Shown here in pieces: positions 25,601 to 37,950 of a DNA stretch of 64,000 bases. How positions within the stretch are numbered: the stretch's first letter is position 1; each line of letters begins with the position of its first letter. The position numbers were made by a program, and so were the translations under genes. The stretch is from contig CM072811.1 in the NCBI GenBank assembly GCA_037013495.1, positions 40,625,452 to 40,689,451 of the forward strand, given 5' to 3'. The notes under the pieces were generated by a model that saw only the letters and a list, made by a program, of their open reading frames with translations, did not search any database and was not told the DNA's origin. Source of the DNA: Hippophae tibetana (taxonomy: Eukaryota > Streptophyta > Magnoliopsida > Rosales > Elaeagnaceae).

Positions 25601-27621
25601 AGATTGCCATCCCTTGTACGACGCTATAGATCACCTTCTCCTGTGCAACGTGTATCACTTTCACCAGTGCGAGGGAGGTCTCTCTCGTCTCCTTCACCAG
25701 TGCGACGCAGGTCACCCTCACTAGAACACAGGTTGCAAAGATCTCCATCAACACCGCAACATGGTTATGTATCTCGTGTGGGGCGTAGGTCACCTTTTAC
25801 TAGTGACAAGAGATCAACTTCTAGAAGCAAGTCTTTGTCACCTCATGAATGTCTTCTAGCAGGGTCCCGAGTACCTCTATTAAGGACATCTCCACAGCAC
25901 CAAAGATCTGTTCAGTCACCAAGAGGAAGAGGAAGAATAAGGTTAGTTCCCCTTAATTTTTTGTTCTAGTAATAGTTAGTTGTATTCTATGTTCTTATTT
26001 GATGATATTGATTTGTATTTTGATATTGCATGTACAAAGAGGTTCAATGTTTTTTCAGTATTGTAATGTTTTAAGCTTAAAAAGGAACCTGCTTAGGCTA
26101 TAGATTTGTATTACCTGTTTCATTGGATCTATGGCTTTGCATGCCTTATTTTAAAGATAATTATAACAAACACAAGTATTGCTTTATTTTGAAATGTTTT
26201 TCATTTATGTCATAACAATAATGTTGTAGGACTGATGAGAGGCTGTCTCCTAGAGCGCTTCAATCTTCTAGTTCTCCAATGTCAAGGTCACCACCAAGTC
26301 GTCGAAGTGCTAGGGAAGACAAGAGGTAAACACTAAATCTCTGAGCTATTTTATGGCATCAGGGATCATCATTATGTTATGATTTTAGTCAAATGAATTT
26401 TTAATTGTTTCTTTTATGTCATTTAGCTCATATAAGCTTCCGGTGGGGAGACCAAAGGAGCAAACAACTCGGGATGTTAGCTATAGTCCTCCCAGAAAAT
26501 TGAGAGAACAAAGACTTCAACATAGCAATAAAGAATCAAGTGGAAAGGAGTAAGAAATAATCGTATTTGAAATTGGACTTATGTTAAATTATTGTTCATT
26601 CTATTTGCTCTGTAATTTGTTTGACCAGTACAGTGCTAAGCTGTTCAGTTTAATTGAATGATATATGATTTTTATTTACAGGCAGGGAGGGGATCACAAA
26701 GTCAAGCCTTTGGAGAAAAGACTGCAAAATTCATCAGTCACTGCTAAGCAGAAAGATTCTGTTTCGAATGTTCGTTACTTGGAGGAATTTTCTCCTGAAA
26801 TTTTTTCCATTCTTGGGGTAATGGAAACTCGGAGTGACCAGAAAGATGTTGAAACACGAAGCAAAGATCAGGAAGAAAAAAGGTTAATATGTTACTATAA
26901 ATATAGTTCATATGGCTCTGTTAATCAGATTATCTTTAGGATGTTCTTGCTCCTAGTTTTTAGGCCTGACATTATAGCAATTCCTAACAGGGAAACGAGG
27001 GGAGTTCCTGAAACTCCTGATAGACAAAAGTCACCTGTGATGTACAAGGACTCTTTGCCAGATGACAGGAAACAACCATCTTACCCTGGTGAAGGTAGTA
27101 AATCTGATGAGAAGAACCGCTCTTATTCAAAAAATGTGAAAGGGACCAGTCGGCATCATAAATCAGAATCTCTAGACACATCGATTGAGCATGTTCATCA
27201 CAGTACTCATGGTGGTACATCTGATTCTGGTTCTGAGGAAATTGATAAACATAAAGCTGGAGATAAGGAAAAGAGGAAGCATAAAAGATCAAGAAGGCGG
27301 GAAGCTGCTTCAGATGATTACAGTGATGATTCTGACATAGAGGATAGAAAGGAGGCTAAGCGGCGGAGGAAAGAGGAAAAGAGATCACGAAAAGAGAAAA
27401 AGCGGCAGCGGCGTGTAGAGCGGCGTCAAAGAAGGGAGGAACGTCAAGCAGAGAAGAAGAAGGGCAAAAATCAAAGTGATGCATCTGCTTCAGACGGTGA
27501 AGACATTACAAGGATGGAGTCTCGCAGTGAAGATACAGTGTCTGAGCAGAAGAGACTTGAGATTGAATTGAGGAAGAAGGCTCTTGAATCACTTAAGGCG
27601 AAGAAGGGCATTAGTCACTAA
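22650..27621 (+). CDS. PWI-domain RS-rich splicing co-activator (SRRM1/SRm160-like)
   Basis: Coding exons 22650-22670, 22841-22930, 23100-23222, 23602-23769, 23861-23947, 24079-24215, 24629-24688, 25003-25941, 26230-26325, 26427-26549, 26682-26882 and 26991-27621; all junctions keep phase and give about 891 aa. Residues about 25-130 form the PWI nucleic-acid-binding fold (VSNDVMRPWIANRVTELLGF, then LINFIYGLLDG and IQLTGFMEKNTGKFMKELW). A Lys/Glu coiled-coil follows, then an RS domain rich in RRRSPSP units encoded mostly by exon 8, and a Lys/Arg/Glu-rich tail ending LKAKKGISH. SRRM1 proteins bridge exon-bound SR proteins and snRNPs in nuclear speckles; Arabidopsis has one clear homologue of similar length (At2g29210, from memory). 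The start MSGGFFRGTS is the family start. Intron 11 (26883-26990) is 108 nt with no stop in frame, so its retention would add 36 residues. Phosphorylation of the SP dipeptides is expected from family knowledge. Confidence 0.93.
23398..23533. repeat. 41-bp tandem repeat (about 3.3 copies) in SRRM1-like intron 3
   Basis: ATTGCTTGACCCAGTGAC starts at 23398, 23439 and 23480, followed by a partial diverged copy at 23523. Copies 1-3 are nearly identical, so the array is recent. It lies wholly in the intron 23223-23601. Confidence 0.9.
25175..25730 (+). repeat. Coding tandem repeat of the RS domain
   Basis: In-frame repeat with a basic unit of eight codons (RRRSPSPx, for example CGTCGTCGCAGATCCCCATC), best preserved at 25210-25400 and increasingly diverged to about 25730. 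Neighbouring units 25280-25360 are almost identical at DNA level, which points to local duplication rather than convergent codon choice. Confidence 0.85.
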
Positions 27622-29172
27622 ATTCTTGTCTTGGAATTCCGAGCTCTTTTTATCTTTATGATCTTCTTTATGTAGTAACATCTAGATTTTCAAGGACTAT
27701 AATGTTTGATTTAGAGTACCTCAATGTTTTGGTTACTGTTTAATGTACTGTCTTTACTGCTGGCAGCTGGAATGGATAAATGAGGATTTCCTGAGGTAGT
27801 CTCTTTGATTGCAGCTTAATGCAGACCTTGCTGCTAGATTTCTGGTAATAATTGTCTTCCCTTGGTTGGGAATTTATCTGTTACTCAATAGGATGTTGTA
27901 TTTGGAAGCTCCCTACATATATTGCTTTATAAGAGTATGTGTGATGTCTTCTTTTATTGTTAAAACTGGTTGGTCTTAACTGTATGTTCTTTGCTTGACT
28001 TGGTTGTTCTTCATTGTGAGTGATATTCCAGGTAGATTTTTAATCTGGTTGGTATATTGATTGATATATTCAGCTTTCCATGATAATATGAATCTGAAGA
28101 TCTTGTTGGTTTCATTATGTAGTTGATACTAAATTTAGCTTCTGGTCAAATGGTAGATGAAAAATAATGTCAACTAGGTGTCACTTGGTTCCGCAGATCA
28201 TGCCCAGATCCAGCATTTTGTACATCTTTACAGGTGAATATCTATTCTATACAGGTTCTATTAGACAAACTACAACGGCCATAGGCGACTCCTCTTTCAT
28301 GTGAAAACTTGATGCTCTCACCTCTTTTCTTGTTTTTTTTAAATAATAATTTAAAACTGCATGCTTAGCATTTTCCCCTGTGACTTGATTTTCTAAAATT
28401 CTTCATGGTGCTATAGTTCAGGTTCGTTTGGTCCTGGTGTTGATGTCTGCTCGAGTTTATATGGGTGGCTTTGTACGCAAGTGTTTGAAGTTGTAAATTT
28501 TGTGAGGTAATGTATTTTTTTGTTAGGGTTGAGGGCGTGTTATGTTTTCTAAACTAATAAGCTGTTGTAATTGCATTTCATGTCTAGTGTGAAGCATTAT
28601 TCAAATGTGGAAATATTGATTACTGAGATACTGACATATCACTTTTTCCAGAAGCATTTTTGCTCCCCTCCCCCTCCCTTCCATTTACAGGAAGTTGAGT
28701 TTATATTTTTTTTACCATTATAGATATGGCTTCGATCATTTTCTTGTTTGGCTTCATGACTTCTCCTGAATATAGTTAATTAGTTTCCATGTCATAATAC
28801 ATTCTTGTAGAATATTGGCACAGATTTATTGGTGAACATATAGTATGTGATAATAATTCTTCTGGTAAACACATGGATAACTTTGTAGGACAATTATGCT
28901 TAGGATGGAGGGTATGTTAATCTTCTTAACTTGGAAGCTTCTTTAATTGGGTCCCCCACTGCTGGTGGAAATTTTCCGAATTTAATGAATGTTTATAGGC
29001 AGTTCTTCCATGTTCTTCAGCAATACACATGCACTGTTACTGTCTCAACCCTTACTGCTGTTTTTCTCTTTTCAGTTGATTTGTTGAGTTTTCTGCATGT
29101 CATGATTCTAGGAAGCTTTTCTCCTACTCAATATCATGATTTTGTGATGAGGGTTTTACTACGATGAGCAAT
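27622..29172. other. 3' UTR and downstream flank of the SRRM1-like gene
   Basis: T-rich DNA with short frames only. The first few hundred bases are presumably the 3' UTR. A 78-codon frame at 28931-29167 has no recognisable similarity and I treat it as chance. The stretch is continuous with 34051 onward once the gypsy element is removed. Confidence 0.5.
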
Positions 29173-29502
29173 TGATAAGAGCTAGAACAGTCAGAGAACT
29201 AGAACAATAAGAGAGAATTTTTTTAATATTAATGGAGGTATGATGTATTATTAAGCAATCAGAAAAATTCAGTGAAGGAACACCAAGCATTCGAGAGGAT
29301 TGGAACTCTCCCAAAAGAGCAAAGCTCAAACAAACTAATCAATACCTCTTACACAGTCCACATGTTGCCTATAACCAATTTCTCACCCCTCACAATAGAA
29401 TCTTAAACGAACTCCTAACAGAATTACACCTTAGCACTTATTTATGTATTACCTGTATTGTCCATTCTCTTAGAATAAGTGAAATAAACTTGTGGCCTAT
29501 CA
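29173..29502 (-). repeat. 3' LTR of the minus-strand gypsy element
   Basis: 330 bases, pairs with 33730-34045. Shares for example GATGTATTATTAAGCAATCA and ACTAATCAATACCTC. An ACTAGAACA duplication near its left edge is absent from the other LTR. Confidence 0.9.
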
Positions 29503-29829
29503 TTACCTCCTGCCCAAACATTCCTTTTATCCTCAAGATGAAATTCATGAAATTGCTTTTGAATCATGTAGAAATCCTCCTAAGTCGCTTCAAACACAAG
29601 CAATGATTTCCATTTTAGTAACACCTCAATATCATCAAGTTGGTCATGAACCTTTGGAAGCACTCCTAATAACAAATCTAGCTCCACCAATATTTCTAGC
29701 TCAGTAATTAATTGGGGAGGAAGTATCGGAGAACAGTAAGCTACCTCGTGAGCTATCGCAATTGTGAAACATGGAAAATAGGATTTATAATAACTGAAGA
29801 GAGAAGTTCCAACTTGTATGCAACCTTAC

Positions 29830-32800
29830 CAATGCGTTGGAGTATCCTATGGACCATAGAAGTGAGTTGTAAGTTTTTTATACTTGTGTTGAGCTAATGA
29901 GTGTTGTCGATAAAGCCTCAGCTTCAAGAAAACCAAGTATCCTTCAACAAATTCCTTATGATGCCTTTTACAATCAGCTTGCAATTTCATTTTTTGTTGA
30001 GCTTGTAGCAAATGCATGCACAGGGTATCCAAGATAGCATCACAATCATCCAATAATTGATCAACCAATGAAACCAAAGTTGTGCCACACTTATAACGAA
30101 TGAGATGCGGAAGATCACGGGCATGCATAGTTGGAAAAGGAGTACAAAGAGTAGAGGAATGAAAATAAGTGTTGTACCAATATTCTGCCAAAGCCAAACA
30201 ACGAGCCCACTGTGAGGCTTTTCTAATACAAAACAATGCAAATAAGTTTCTAGACATCGATTGACAACCTTCATCTGTCTATCGGATTGAGGATGATATG
30301 TCGTGCTACGCTTAAGAGTAGTACCATGTAACTTGAACAATTCATTCCAAAAATAGCTCAAAACACTATCTCGATCTGAGATAGTGGATCAAGCAATACC
30401 ATGAAGTCTTACAATCTCTTCAACAAAAGCTTCAGTCACTGTCACAACAGTAAAGTGATGTTTCAAGCCTATAAAATGGGCATATTTGCTTAATCTATCC
30501 ACCAACACAAGTATAGTATCTACTCCTTCAAAACGAGGTAGATCTTCAATGAAATTAATTGTAATTTTATCTCAAATCTAAGTAGGGCGAGGAATAGGCT
30601 ATAGCAACGTGGCAAGTGTAGTTGCCAAATGCTTGTAAACGGTGCAATTTTGCACAAATTTGATAATATCCTTGCGCATGCCAATCCAGTACAACTCTGT
30701 TGCAATATGTTAATTAAGTTTGTCACATTAGTTGGGGAATTATGAAATTGGCTAATGAGATTAGCCATTAACTTAAAATTGTGGATCTCTTGCTCCACTA
30801 TAAACCTCACATGATTATTACCTGAATTGATATCTTCTCATAATTTCTTAAGAAATTCATCTTCAATTAATTTAATTTGTAAGGTATTCCTATGTTGCCA
30901 TTGAGGAATTGCCAACATAGAACACTCTACCTGTTCAGGGATGCTTGAGAGTGCATCAACCACCCTATTGCTTGTCCTATTTCGATATTGTATATCAAAA
31001 TTAGGCCCCATGAGTTTAGTAATCCATTTTTGATACTCAATTCCCACAATACGTTGCTTTAATAGAAACTTTAAACTCTATTAATCAGTCCTCACCGCAA
31101 AACGTTTGCCAAGAAAATAGGGTCTCTACTTCATTACATCAAATACTATAGCCATCAATTCTTTTTCATAAATTGATTTCAAATGAGTTCGAGGTCAAGT
31201 ATGTGGCTTAAAAATGCGACAGGTCGCTGGTCTTGCAAAAACATTGCCCTAAACCAAAACTAGAGGCATCTGTCTCAATAATGGAAGGTTGTGTAAAATC
31301 AAGCATTGGCAATATAGATACTAGGGTCATTGCATGTTTCAACTCCTCAAAAGCTTTCTAAGTTGCAACATTCCACCCAAACTTATCTTTTTTAAGTTGC
31401 TCAGTCAATGACAAGGAAATTCGGGCATACCTAGCTACAAATTTTCTATAATAATCCATCAAGCCCAAGAAACCTCGTAGCTCCCTTAAATTGGTAGGTA
31501 TTGGCCAAGAAACCATGGCTTGAATTTTATTGGGATCATCTTTAACAAGTTGCAACACCCTCTCTAGAAATGACATGCCTAAGATAAGCCACTTGAGTTC
31601 TACCCAACTCATACTTTTTACAGTTGACATATAAACTGTTTTTGCAAAACACTCAAAACTTGTGCCAAATGTGATTGATAGGATTCATTAGCATTGTAAA
31701 TCAGAATATCATAAAAAAGGACTAGAACAAATTTTTTGAGCTAAGGCTAAAACACATTATTCATAAGTGAGGTGTTGGTGAGACCACAAGACATCACGAG
31801 AAACTTGTAATGGCTATCATAAGTTCTAAAGGCTATTTTTGGGACATCCTCGACTCTAACTCCGATTTTGTGGTAACTTGACTTCAAATCAAGCTTTCAA
31901 AAATTTGAGCACCATTTAATTCAAGGAGCTAATCAATAACAAGAATGGGATTCTTATCTAGTACCTTGACTTTGTTAAGAGCTCTATAATTCACACAAAA
32001 ATACCATGATTCATTCTTCTTCTTGACTAGCAGAACAAGGCTTGAAAATGGGTTGTTAGTGACTCGTATAATGCCAGTCGTGAGCATTTCTTTGATCAAT
32101 CTTTCAATCTCATCCTTCTGAACATGGGATTTCGATAAGGACTTATGGTTGGGTTGCTCTCCATCAAAATAGAGTGCTCATGTCCACTTGGAGGTGGCAA
32201 ACTAGATGGCATGTTAAAAGCAACTTCGCTAAAATTTGGGAAGAAATTGTGTCATATCCTTTCCTTGATATAGCAACTCCATTTGATTAAGCTCAATCAA
32301 AATGCCATAACCTTCATATTTAATAGTCCTCATCATTGCTTTCGGTGATATCTAAGTTTTGCCTTAAGAAGGATCCCTACGGGTGATCATCTCCTTGCCT
32401 AAATTGAATTTCATTAGTTGAATTTTCCATTTCATGTGGGTCATTCCTAATGCTTCAAGCCATTGGATGCCCAATATAGCATCTACACTTATCAGACCCA
32501 AAGGTAAAAAATCATCAATTATATTAATGCCCTGCAAGTGTAGATTTATCCCTTGACATAGTCCTTCGCCTTGCATAGAATTCCCACTTCCCATAGACAC
32601 CATACACATCTGTTTTAGAAATGGGTAGCTACAAATGTTTCCCCAACTTGAAAGAAATAAAATTATGAAGTCTCATTTGGGTCAATCAAAGTCACTGCCT
32701 CTTTTTTACCTATCGTTTCCTTCAATTTCATAGTCTTCGAATTTGTCAAACCTACCACGGAATTGAGACACTTCCATCACTTGGTTGATATTCTCCATTT

Positions 32801-33700
32801 CTAACTCTAGTCCTATCACATTCAGCTGACAACTTCCGCTCTTTCCCCTCTTTTCCCTTCTTCTTCGTCATGGGTCAATAACACATTCAATTATTTCTTC
32901 TTACATCGATGCCCAGGTACCCATTTGTCATCACGCTGATAACATGGCCCACGTTTGCGTTTCTTTTGCTCTCAAAATCAGATAATTTTTGCACCTTCCC
33001 ATAGGGTTTAGCGATGGTTGTACTTCCCCCAACAGCTGGTTAAACTCCTCTTGAGATTGCGGTGGCAAATTGCGAAGTCCATCCCCTGACAGCCTTGTGG
33101 GTATTAATGAGCATTTGTTTTTTTTTCTTTCTATCTTTTGGGCCAAATCCATAGCCTGGCCTAAATTGATAGGATACAATATCCTTACCTCTACCCTTAT
33201 TTATGGTTTCAGCCCATTGATAAAATTATCCAAAGCCACTTCATCGGAGATGTTGTCCAATGGCACCGTTAGCTCAATGAACCTTCGCCTATACTCTCGC
33301 ACACTCCCCGCTCAAGTGTCAACCATTGCTCATGGAGTGACCCAGCCTATCAAAATTGTTTCAGAATCAAAAGCTTTATCTCTTCCCACAATGCAATTGT
33401 TCTGTTCTTATTTTCCCACTGGTACCACAATTAGGCATCTCCTTCGAAACAGATTACAACCACCTCAAGTTTTTCTTCATTAGTGAATCGATGAAAGGCA
33501 AAATATCATTCGGCCTTCAAAATCCACCCATCAGGATTGGTTCCATCAAACACCGACATCTCAAGTTTCCTGAATCGAAAATCATGGCATGACCCTCAAA
33601 AAGGTAGCTGTGCCACTAGTTCCTTGTGAATCCCCCACCATCAGGCCGATTTCATATCTTCTTTCATTGTATCCATGCGTTGAGCCACATTCTTAGCCAT
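29830..33700 (-). pseudogene. Broken gag-pol of the minus-strand gypsy element
   Basis: Minus-strand fragments in order: gag (KLEMSVFDGTNPDGW and LWYQWENKN, about 33400-33570) with a decayed zinc knuckle before 32900; protease region (LPLGLISVDAILGIQWLEAL, 32364-32609); the end of reverse transcriptase (LRELRGFLGLMDYYRKFV, about 31440-31500); the RNase H end (WITKLMGPNFDIQYRNRTSN, 30838-31047); integrase zinc region (about 30650-30760) and core (30361-29987), with YHPQSDRQMKVVNRCLE, where the position of the third catalytic acid reads Lys. The integrase tail continues in another frame to about 29830. Numerous stops and frameshifts. The expected primary function is lost. Confidence 0.88.
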
Positions 33701-33729
33701 CTCCCCAGTTTCGTGCTCTGATACCAAAT

Positions 33730-34045
33730 TGACAAGAACTAGAACAATAACAGAGAGCTTTTGTTATAGTAATGGAGATATGATGTATTATTAAGCAATC
33801 AGGAAAATTCATTGAAGGAACACAAGTATTTGAGAGGTTTGGATCCCCTCCCCAAAGAGCAAAACTCAAACAAACTAATCAATACCTCCTACACAGCCCA
33901 CATTCTGCCTATAACCAATTTCCTACACCCCTGGTAACAGAATCTTAAACAAATTCCTAACAGAATTACATCTCAGCACTTATTTATGTATTACCCGTGG
34001 TTCCCTTTCTCCTAGAATTAAGTGAAACGAATCTTTGGCCTATCA
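33730..34045 (-). repeat. 5' LTR of the minus-strand gypsy element
   Basis: 316 bases, TGACAAGAACTAG at its left edge and GGCCTATCA at its right edge. A related but end-truncated LTR occurs at about 55206-55505. Confidence 0.9.
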
Positions 34046-34050
34046 GCAAT

Positions 34051-36230
34051 TGTGAGCTCATGTTACTATATGATACAAGTTACAAAATTGCACTGATTTT
34101 GTCTTCTTTGTGGGACATTTTTTAGAAATTGTTAAATTAAATACTATGGAAAGAGTTGGAATATAAAGGAAAATCTGTTGGAATTGTTATCCTGTCCATA
34201 TAGAACCATCCCCACTAAGGCCTATAAGATACTTCTTGATTAGTAATTTTTTTTTTTGCATTTTTGTGTATTAGCACAAACGTGGCACTGCTGATCATAG
34301 AGCTGTTCATCATGCCGAACCTTATTTGGATGTCTTGAACTTGTTTCAACTGCTGATGCTCAAACATGCGTAAAGGTAAAGCATGATCTGTTGGCAATGC
34401 TTGATGTGAGCAGGAGTAGTATTTAATTTGAACCATAGCAGGGTTAAATGTTTATTTGTGTTTTATGGTGTACAAATTAAATTATTTTAAATGTTTACTT
34501 GTATTTTTTAATTTTAATTATGTTTCCTAATTAAACTATTGAGTATTAATTGCAATTTGAGACCATAAATACCAGAGTTAATTTTTACCATATTTTAAAA
34601 TTTGAAGTTATTATCTGATTTGGTTTATTTCTACTAGATAATTTGGTTGCAAATATGGATGTTTGTTGATAATTATTGGTGTGCTTTTCATAACCTAATT
34701 TTTTTCATGTTTTTATATTTATAATTGGAGTTTGGTGTGATTTTGAACGTTTTTGTTTTGTTTTGTTATAGTGACCTATAAGCGTTTCTTTTTAAGTGAC
34801 TTTCGATGAATTGCATGGCAATCTGTTTTCATGTTTTTAATTGGTGTTTGGTGTGATTTTGAACGTTTTTGTTTTGTTATAGTGACCTTTTAGAGTCTCT
34901 TTTTAAGTGACTTTCGATGAAGTGAATGGCAATCTGTGTCACTGCTTTTAGGCAAAGTGTGAAAAGAAGTATGTGGCAATGGTCAATAGACAGTTATCCT
35001 GTAATTAGATGTGTCTGCATTCAGTATCAAATGTCTTGATTTCTTGGTTCAGATAGTGTTCTGTTTATCATTCTCCAATTTTCCATTTCAATGTTTTAAA
35101 CTTTTGCATCCAGATTATCATTCCATACTAATTATACGTTTTGTTTGGCCGCATGTGGGTTGTTTTGAGCTCAAATTTAAAATTTCTTCCATAATTCCAT
35201 TAATGTTGCAACAGGAAGTGAGGTTTGAGGAGGTAGTTGTTAGCTAAGTCCTTCATGATGTCGACTCGTGGAGATTTCTCTTACAAGATATTACAAATGT
35301 CTGTTTGGTATAAATAATTTGTTTTTGTAGTCATATTGATCAAATGACATGCTGTATCGTTTCATTGTATTAGTATAAGCTGTGAATTCCAGTCGGACTT
35401 CCAAATTCCAATTTCCAATATCCAACTCAAGGCCAGCACCCAAGAGTCCAAGGTTCTGACTCTAGCAAAGGGATTAGCCATTCTCAATTTCTCATCATTT
35501 AGGTAATAGCAAACCAGTTCATAGTTCTTCACCAGATTGTCTTTAGGGAAGTGCCTGAAATCTATGATACCTGTTTCAATTTGGGTGTCGAACTCAAATT
35601 GTTATTGTTAAAGTTGTTTTTCATTAACTTTATCCGACAAATCATTAAAGTGTTATTTAATTATAAGGTTAAAAAAGTCATTTCATAAATTTTATTGTAG
35701 CATTAATAAAAATAGCTTTTTAGTGACAAAAAGTGTAGTAACAATAATTGTCGGGTTTTTCTTTTAGGAATCAAAAAACACATGCAATAATGTCTTGATA
35801 TTATACCTTTCTTGATACCCTTCTTGATGGTCATAATCCATAGGAATCGGAGAGTACGAGGAAGGCAAGAATGTCTTGATTCTTGTACTGGCTTTGTTGT
35901 CTTTCCGGTGGATTCTTCATGTGACCACTTAAAGCTTGTGCAAGAGAAAAGCCACTTTTACAAAAACTACAATCCTATATTCTTCTTAATTGGTTTACAC
36001 TTGTAGTAGCATTACTTGCTTGGCTATCTTCTGTTGAATTGTTATTGCTGTGTACTATCTTTTGCTCTGAGCTTTCTGTTTTCCTTTTGTCCTTTGATTC
36101 CATATTGGCTGAGTTTCAATCTTTAAGAAAGATTCATGAGCGTACTTTTGATTATATAGAGTGGTATATGCAAGTCACATAATTAATTAAAGTAGTAATA
36201 TTATTGTTAAAGAAGAGAGTGCATGATAGG
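34051..36230. repeat. Host flank; left copy (block A) of a segmental duplication
   Basis: No gene seen. Segments 34236-34490 and about 34590-35030 recur at 55516-55760 and about 60205-60515, and 36207-36230 recurs at 60522-60545, all in the same orientation. Two near-identical phrases within the block (GTTTGGTGTGATTTTGAACG at 34730 and 34848) form a local direct repeat of about 118 bases. Confidence 0.85.
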
Positions 36231-37489
36231 CTGGGAGTTGAGATCATCAAACATCAAAGCCTTCCTTTCTAGATGTATAAAGGTGGTGTAATATTTCCAA
36301 AATTATAAACATAAAATAGCTTGCAAATCATCATGTGTTTGAGATGCCAATTTTTCCCCTATATTGTAGACTTTGTAGCCATTTGGAATCTTTAAAGAGA
36401 TGGTTTGTTGTGTGTGAGAACTTTGATTTGGAGAATTGGAGTTATAGATTTGGTAAAATAACAGCATATTAAAATATGCGTCACTTGATTGGTAGAGATC
36501 AAAGTCAATTAACAGTTTTTTTTTTTTAAGTTGGTGTTAAACAATATGCATGAGTCGAAATTGGTTTGACCTTCGACTGATTGGAGACTACTGTGTACAT
36601 ATTAAATTGGCTCTTAACCTTACAATGTATATTTGATGACTGTTGAGCTTGGCTAATTTTCAATTGGGGTCAAATATCCGTTTGAAAAAGATTGGTGTCG
36701 ATCTCTGAAATTATCAAAGTATGTAAGTATACATGATAACATGTAACTTATTTTTTTTTTTAGGATAATGATAGTCAATAATTTTTATGGTATTTTACCC
36801 ACATAAAAATATATAATATGTCCATTTTATTTTTAGTATTAATTATATTAGTGCAATTATTATTGAGTAAAATTGTTATTAATGAAATATTCTTGTAGTA
36901 ATAATAATTTATATTGTGATAATAGAACTATCCTTTTTCTATCTATATTGTTCAAATTGTATTTGGTGACCACTTGTGTTACCTCTTTCTTGTCAAGACA
37001 TGCATCTCAAGATATGCTGCTAGATATTTGTAATGTCAAATACATTATCTAGCTCAAACTTCCCTTAGATGCATATTTGGATGGTAAATGTCCTGAACTG
37101 AATTAAAGCGTTCGCTTGACGGATGATATAGTATACTTCCAATGTATGCCAATATTTCAAAAAGAAAAGTGCCTACTTCCCCTTTGTGTTAGAAATGCAC
37201 TAGTTGCATTGAAATTGAGTTGCATGTTTTAGTTTTATATGATAGTATAACAGATGTTTAAACACTCGTAATCTCAAGGTGAAAAGAGAAGTTATAACTT
37301 CAGTGCCTTGTCTGACCATCTAATTCCTATACAGAAATCATATGTGGGCATTTTCTTATGCTTGTTTTGGTCAATTTGAAAGCCTAGGAATGCTTGAGTT
37401 CATGACATGCACAAGACATTAACAGATCAAATCATTAATATAGCATTGTTTACTTTGAGAAAACATGAACTATTTTCTCTTATTCAGCA
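36231..37489. other. Intergenic, no gene seen
   Basis: AT-rich DNA without a supported frame or transposon end; may include the decayed upstream part of the LINE whose RNase H relic begins near 37490. Confidence 0.4.
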
Positions 37490-37950
37490 AAAGCATGGAT
37501 CCCTGTTATAGTTAACGACAGATTCGGGGTCTTTAAAATTGAATGTGGATGCAACTTGGGGTGAAAATTCCAAATACACTGGTCTTGTTATTGTGACAAG
37601 AGGTCACCAAGGTAAATTTCACTTTGCAAGAGCTTAAAATCCCCCTACGTTGATTCAGCTTTGTCTACCGAACTTATGCCATTAAGATGGGTCAAAATTG
37701 GTGGTGAAGAGAAGTGTTGCAAATGTTATCATAGAGAGTGATTCTCTTGTGGTTAAGAAATTCAAATGACTGTAATTGACTTTCTCAATGAGGTCTTATT
37801 GCCTAATATATCTGTCAGTACTTGAGCGAGTTACCTTCTTATGTAGTTTGCTTTTGTTTTTGGAGTGCCGATATGGTAGCTCACACACTAGCCAATTCGG
37901 TGAAGTTTACTTTTAAGAGATCTATTTGTCAATATTTTAGATTGTCCTAA
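37490..37950 (+). pseudogene. LINE-type RNase H domain (RVT_3) relic
   Basis: LKLNVDATWGENSKYTGLVIVTRGHQGK (about 37530-37620; the first 20 residues already show the KLNVDA start of the domain) is followed in other frames by SVANVIIESDSLVVKKF (37700-37760) and a MVAHTLANSVK-like end (37870-37905). This order, Asp at the start, ESDS in the middle and a terminal A-H-x-LA, is typical of the plant LINE RNase H. Frameshifts and stops show it is dead. Confidence 0.65.

Larger units (their letters stand above)
29173..34045 (-). mobile_element. Ty3/gypsy LTR retrotransposon, minus strand, with both LTRs
   Basis: LTRs at 29173-29502 (3' LTR) and 33730-34045 (5' LTR) run TG...CA and are flanked by a perfect five-base target duplication GCAAT (29168-29172 and 34046-34050). 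Read on the minus strand, a TGGTATCAGAGC primer-binding site lies two bases inside the 5' LTR, and a purine tract (GGGCAGGAGGTAA) precedes the 3' LTR. Gag, protease, reverse transcriptase, RNase H and integrase follow in gypsy order. At 4.87 kb it is short; relative to the second copy at 53.7-55.5 kb it has lost about 140 bases near the gag start. Non-autonomous because of many stops. Confidence 0.92.

Noticed and set aside
25599..25793. Minus-strand frame opposite the RS domain
   Set aside because: Shadow of the repetitive RS coding sequence.
28931..29167. 78-codon + frame before the gypsy element
   Set aside because: No recognisable family and no splice partner; kept only as part of the 3' flank.
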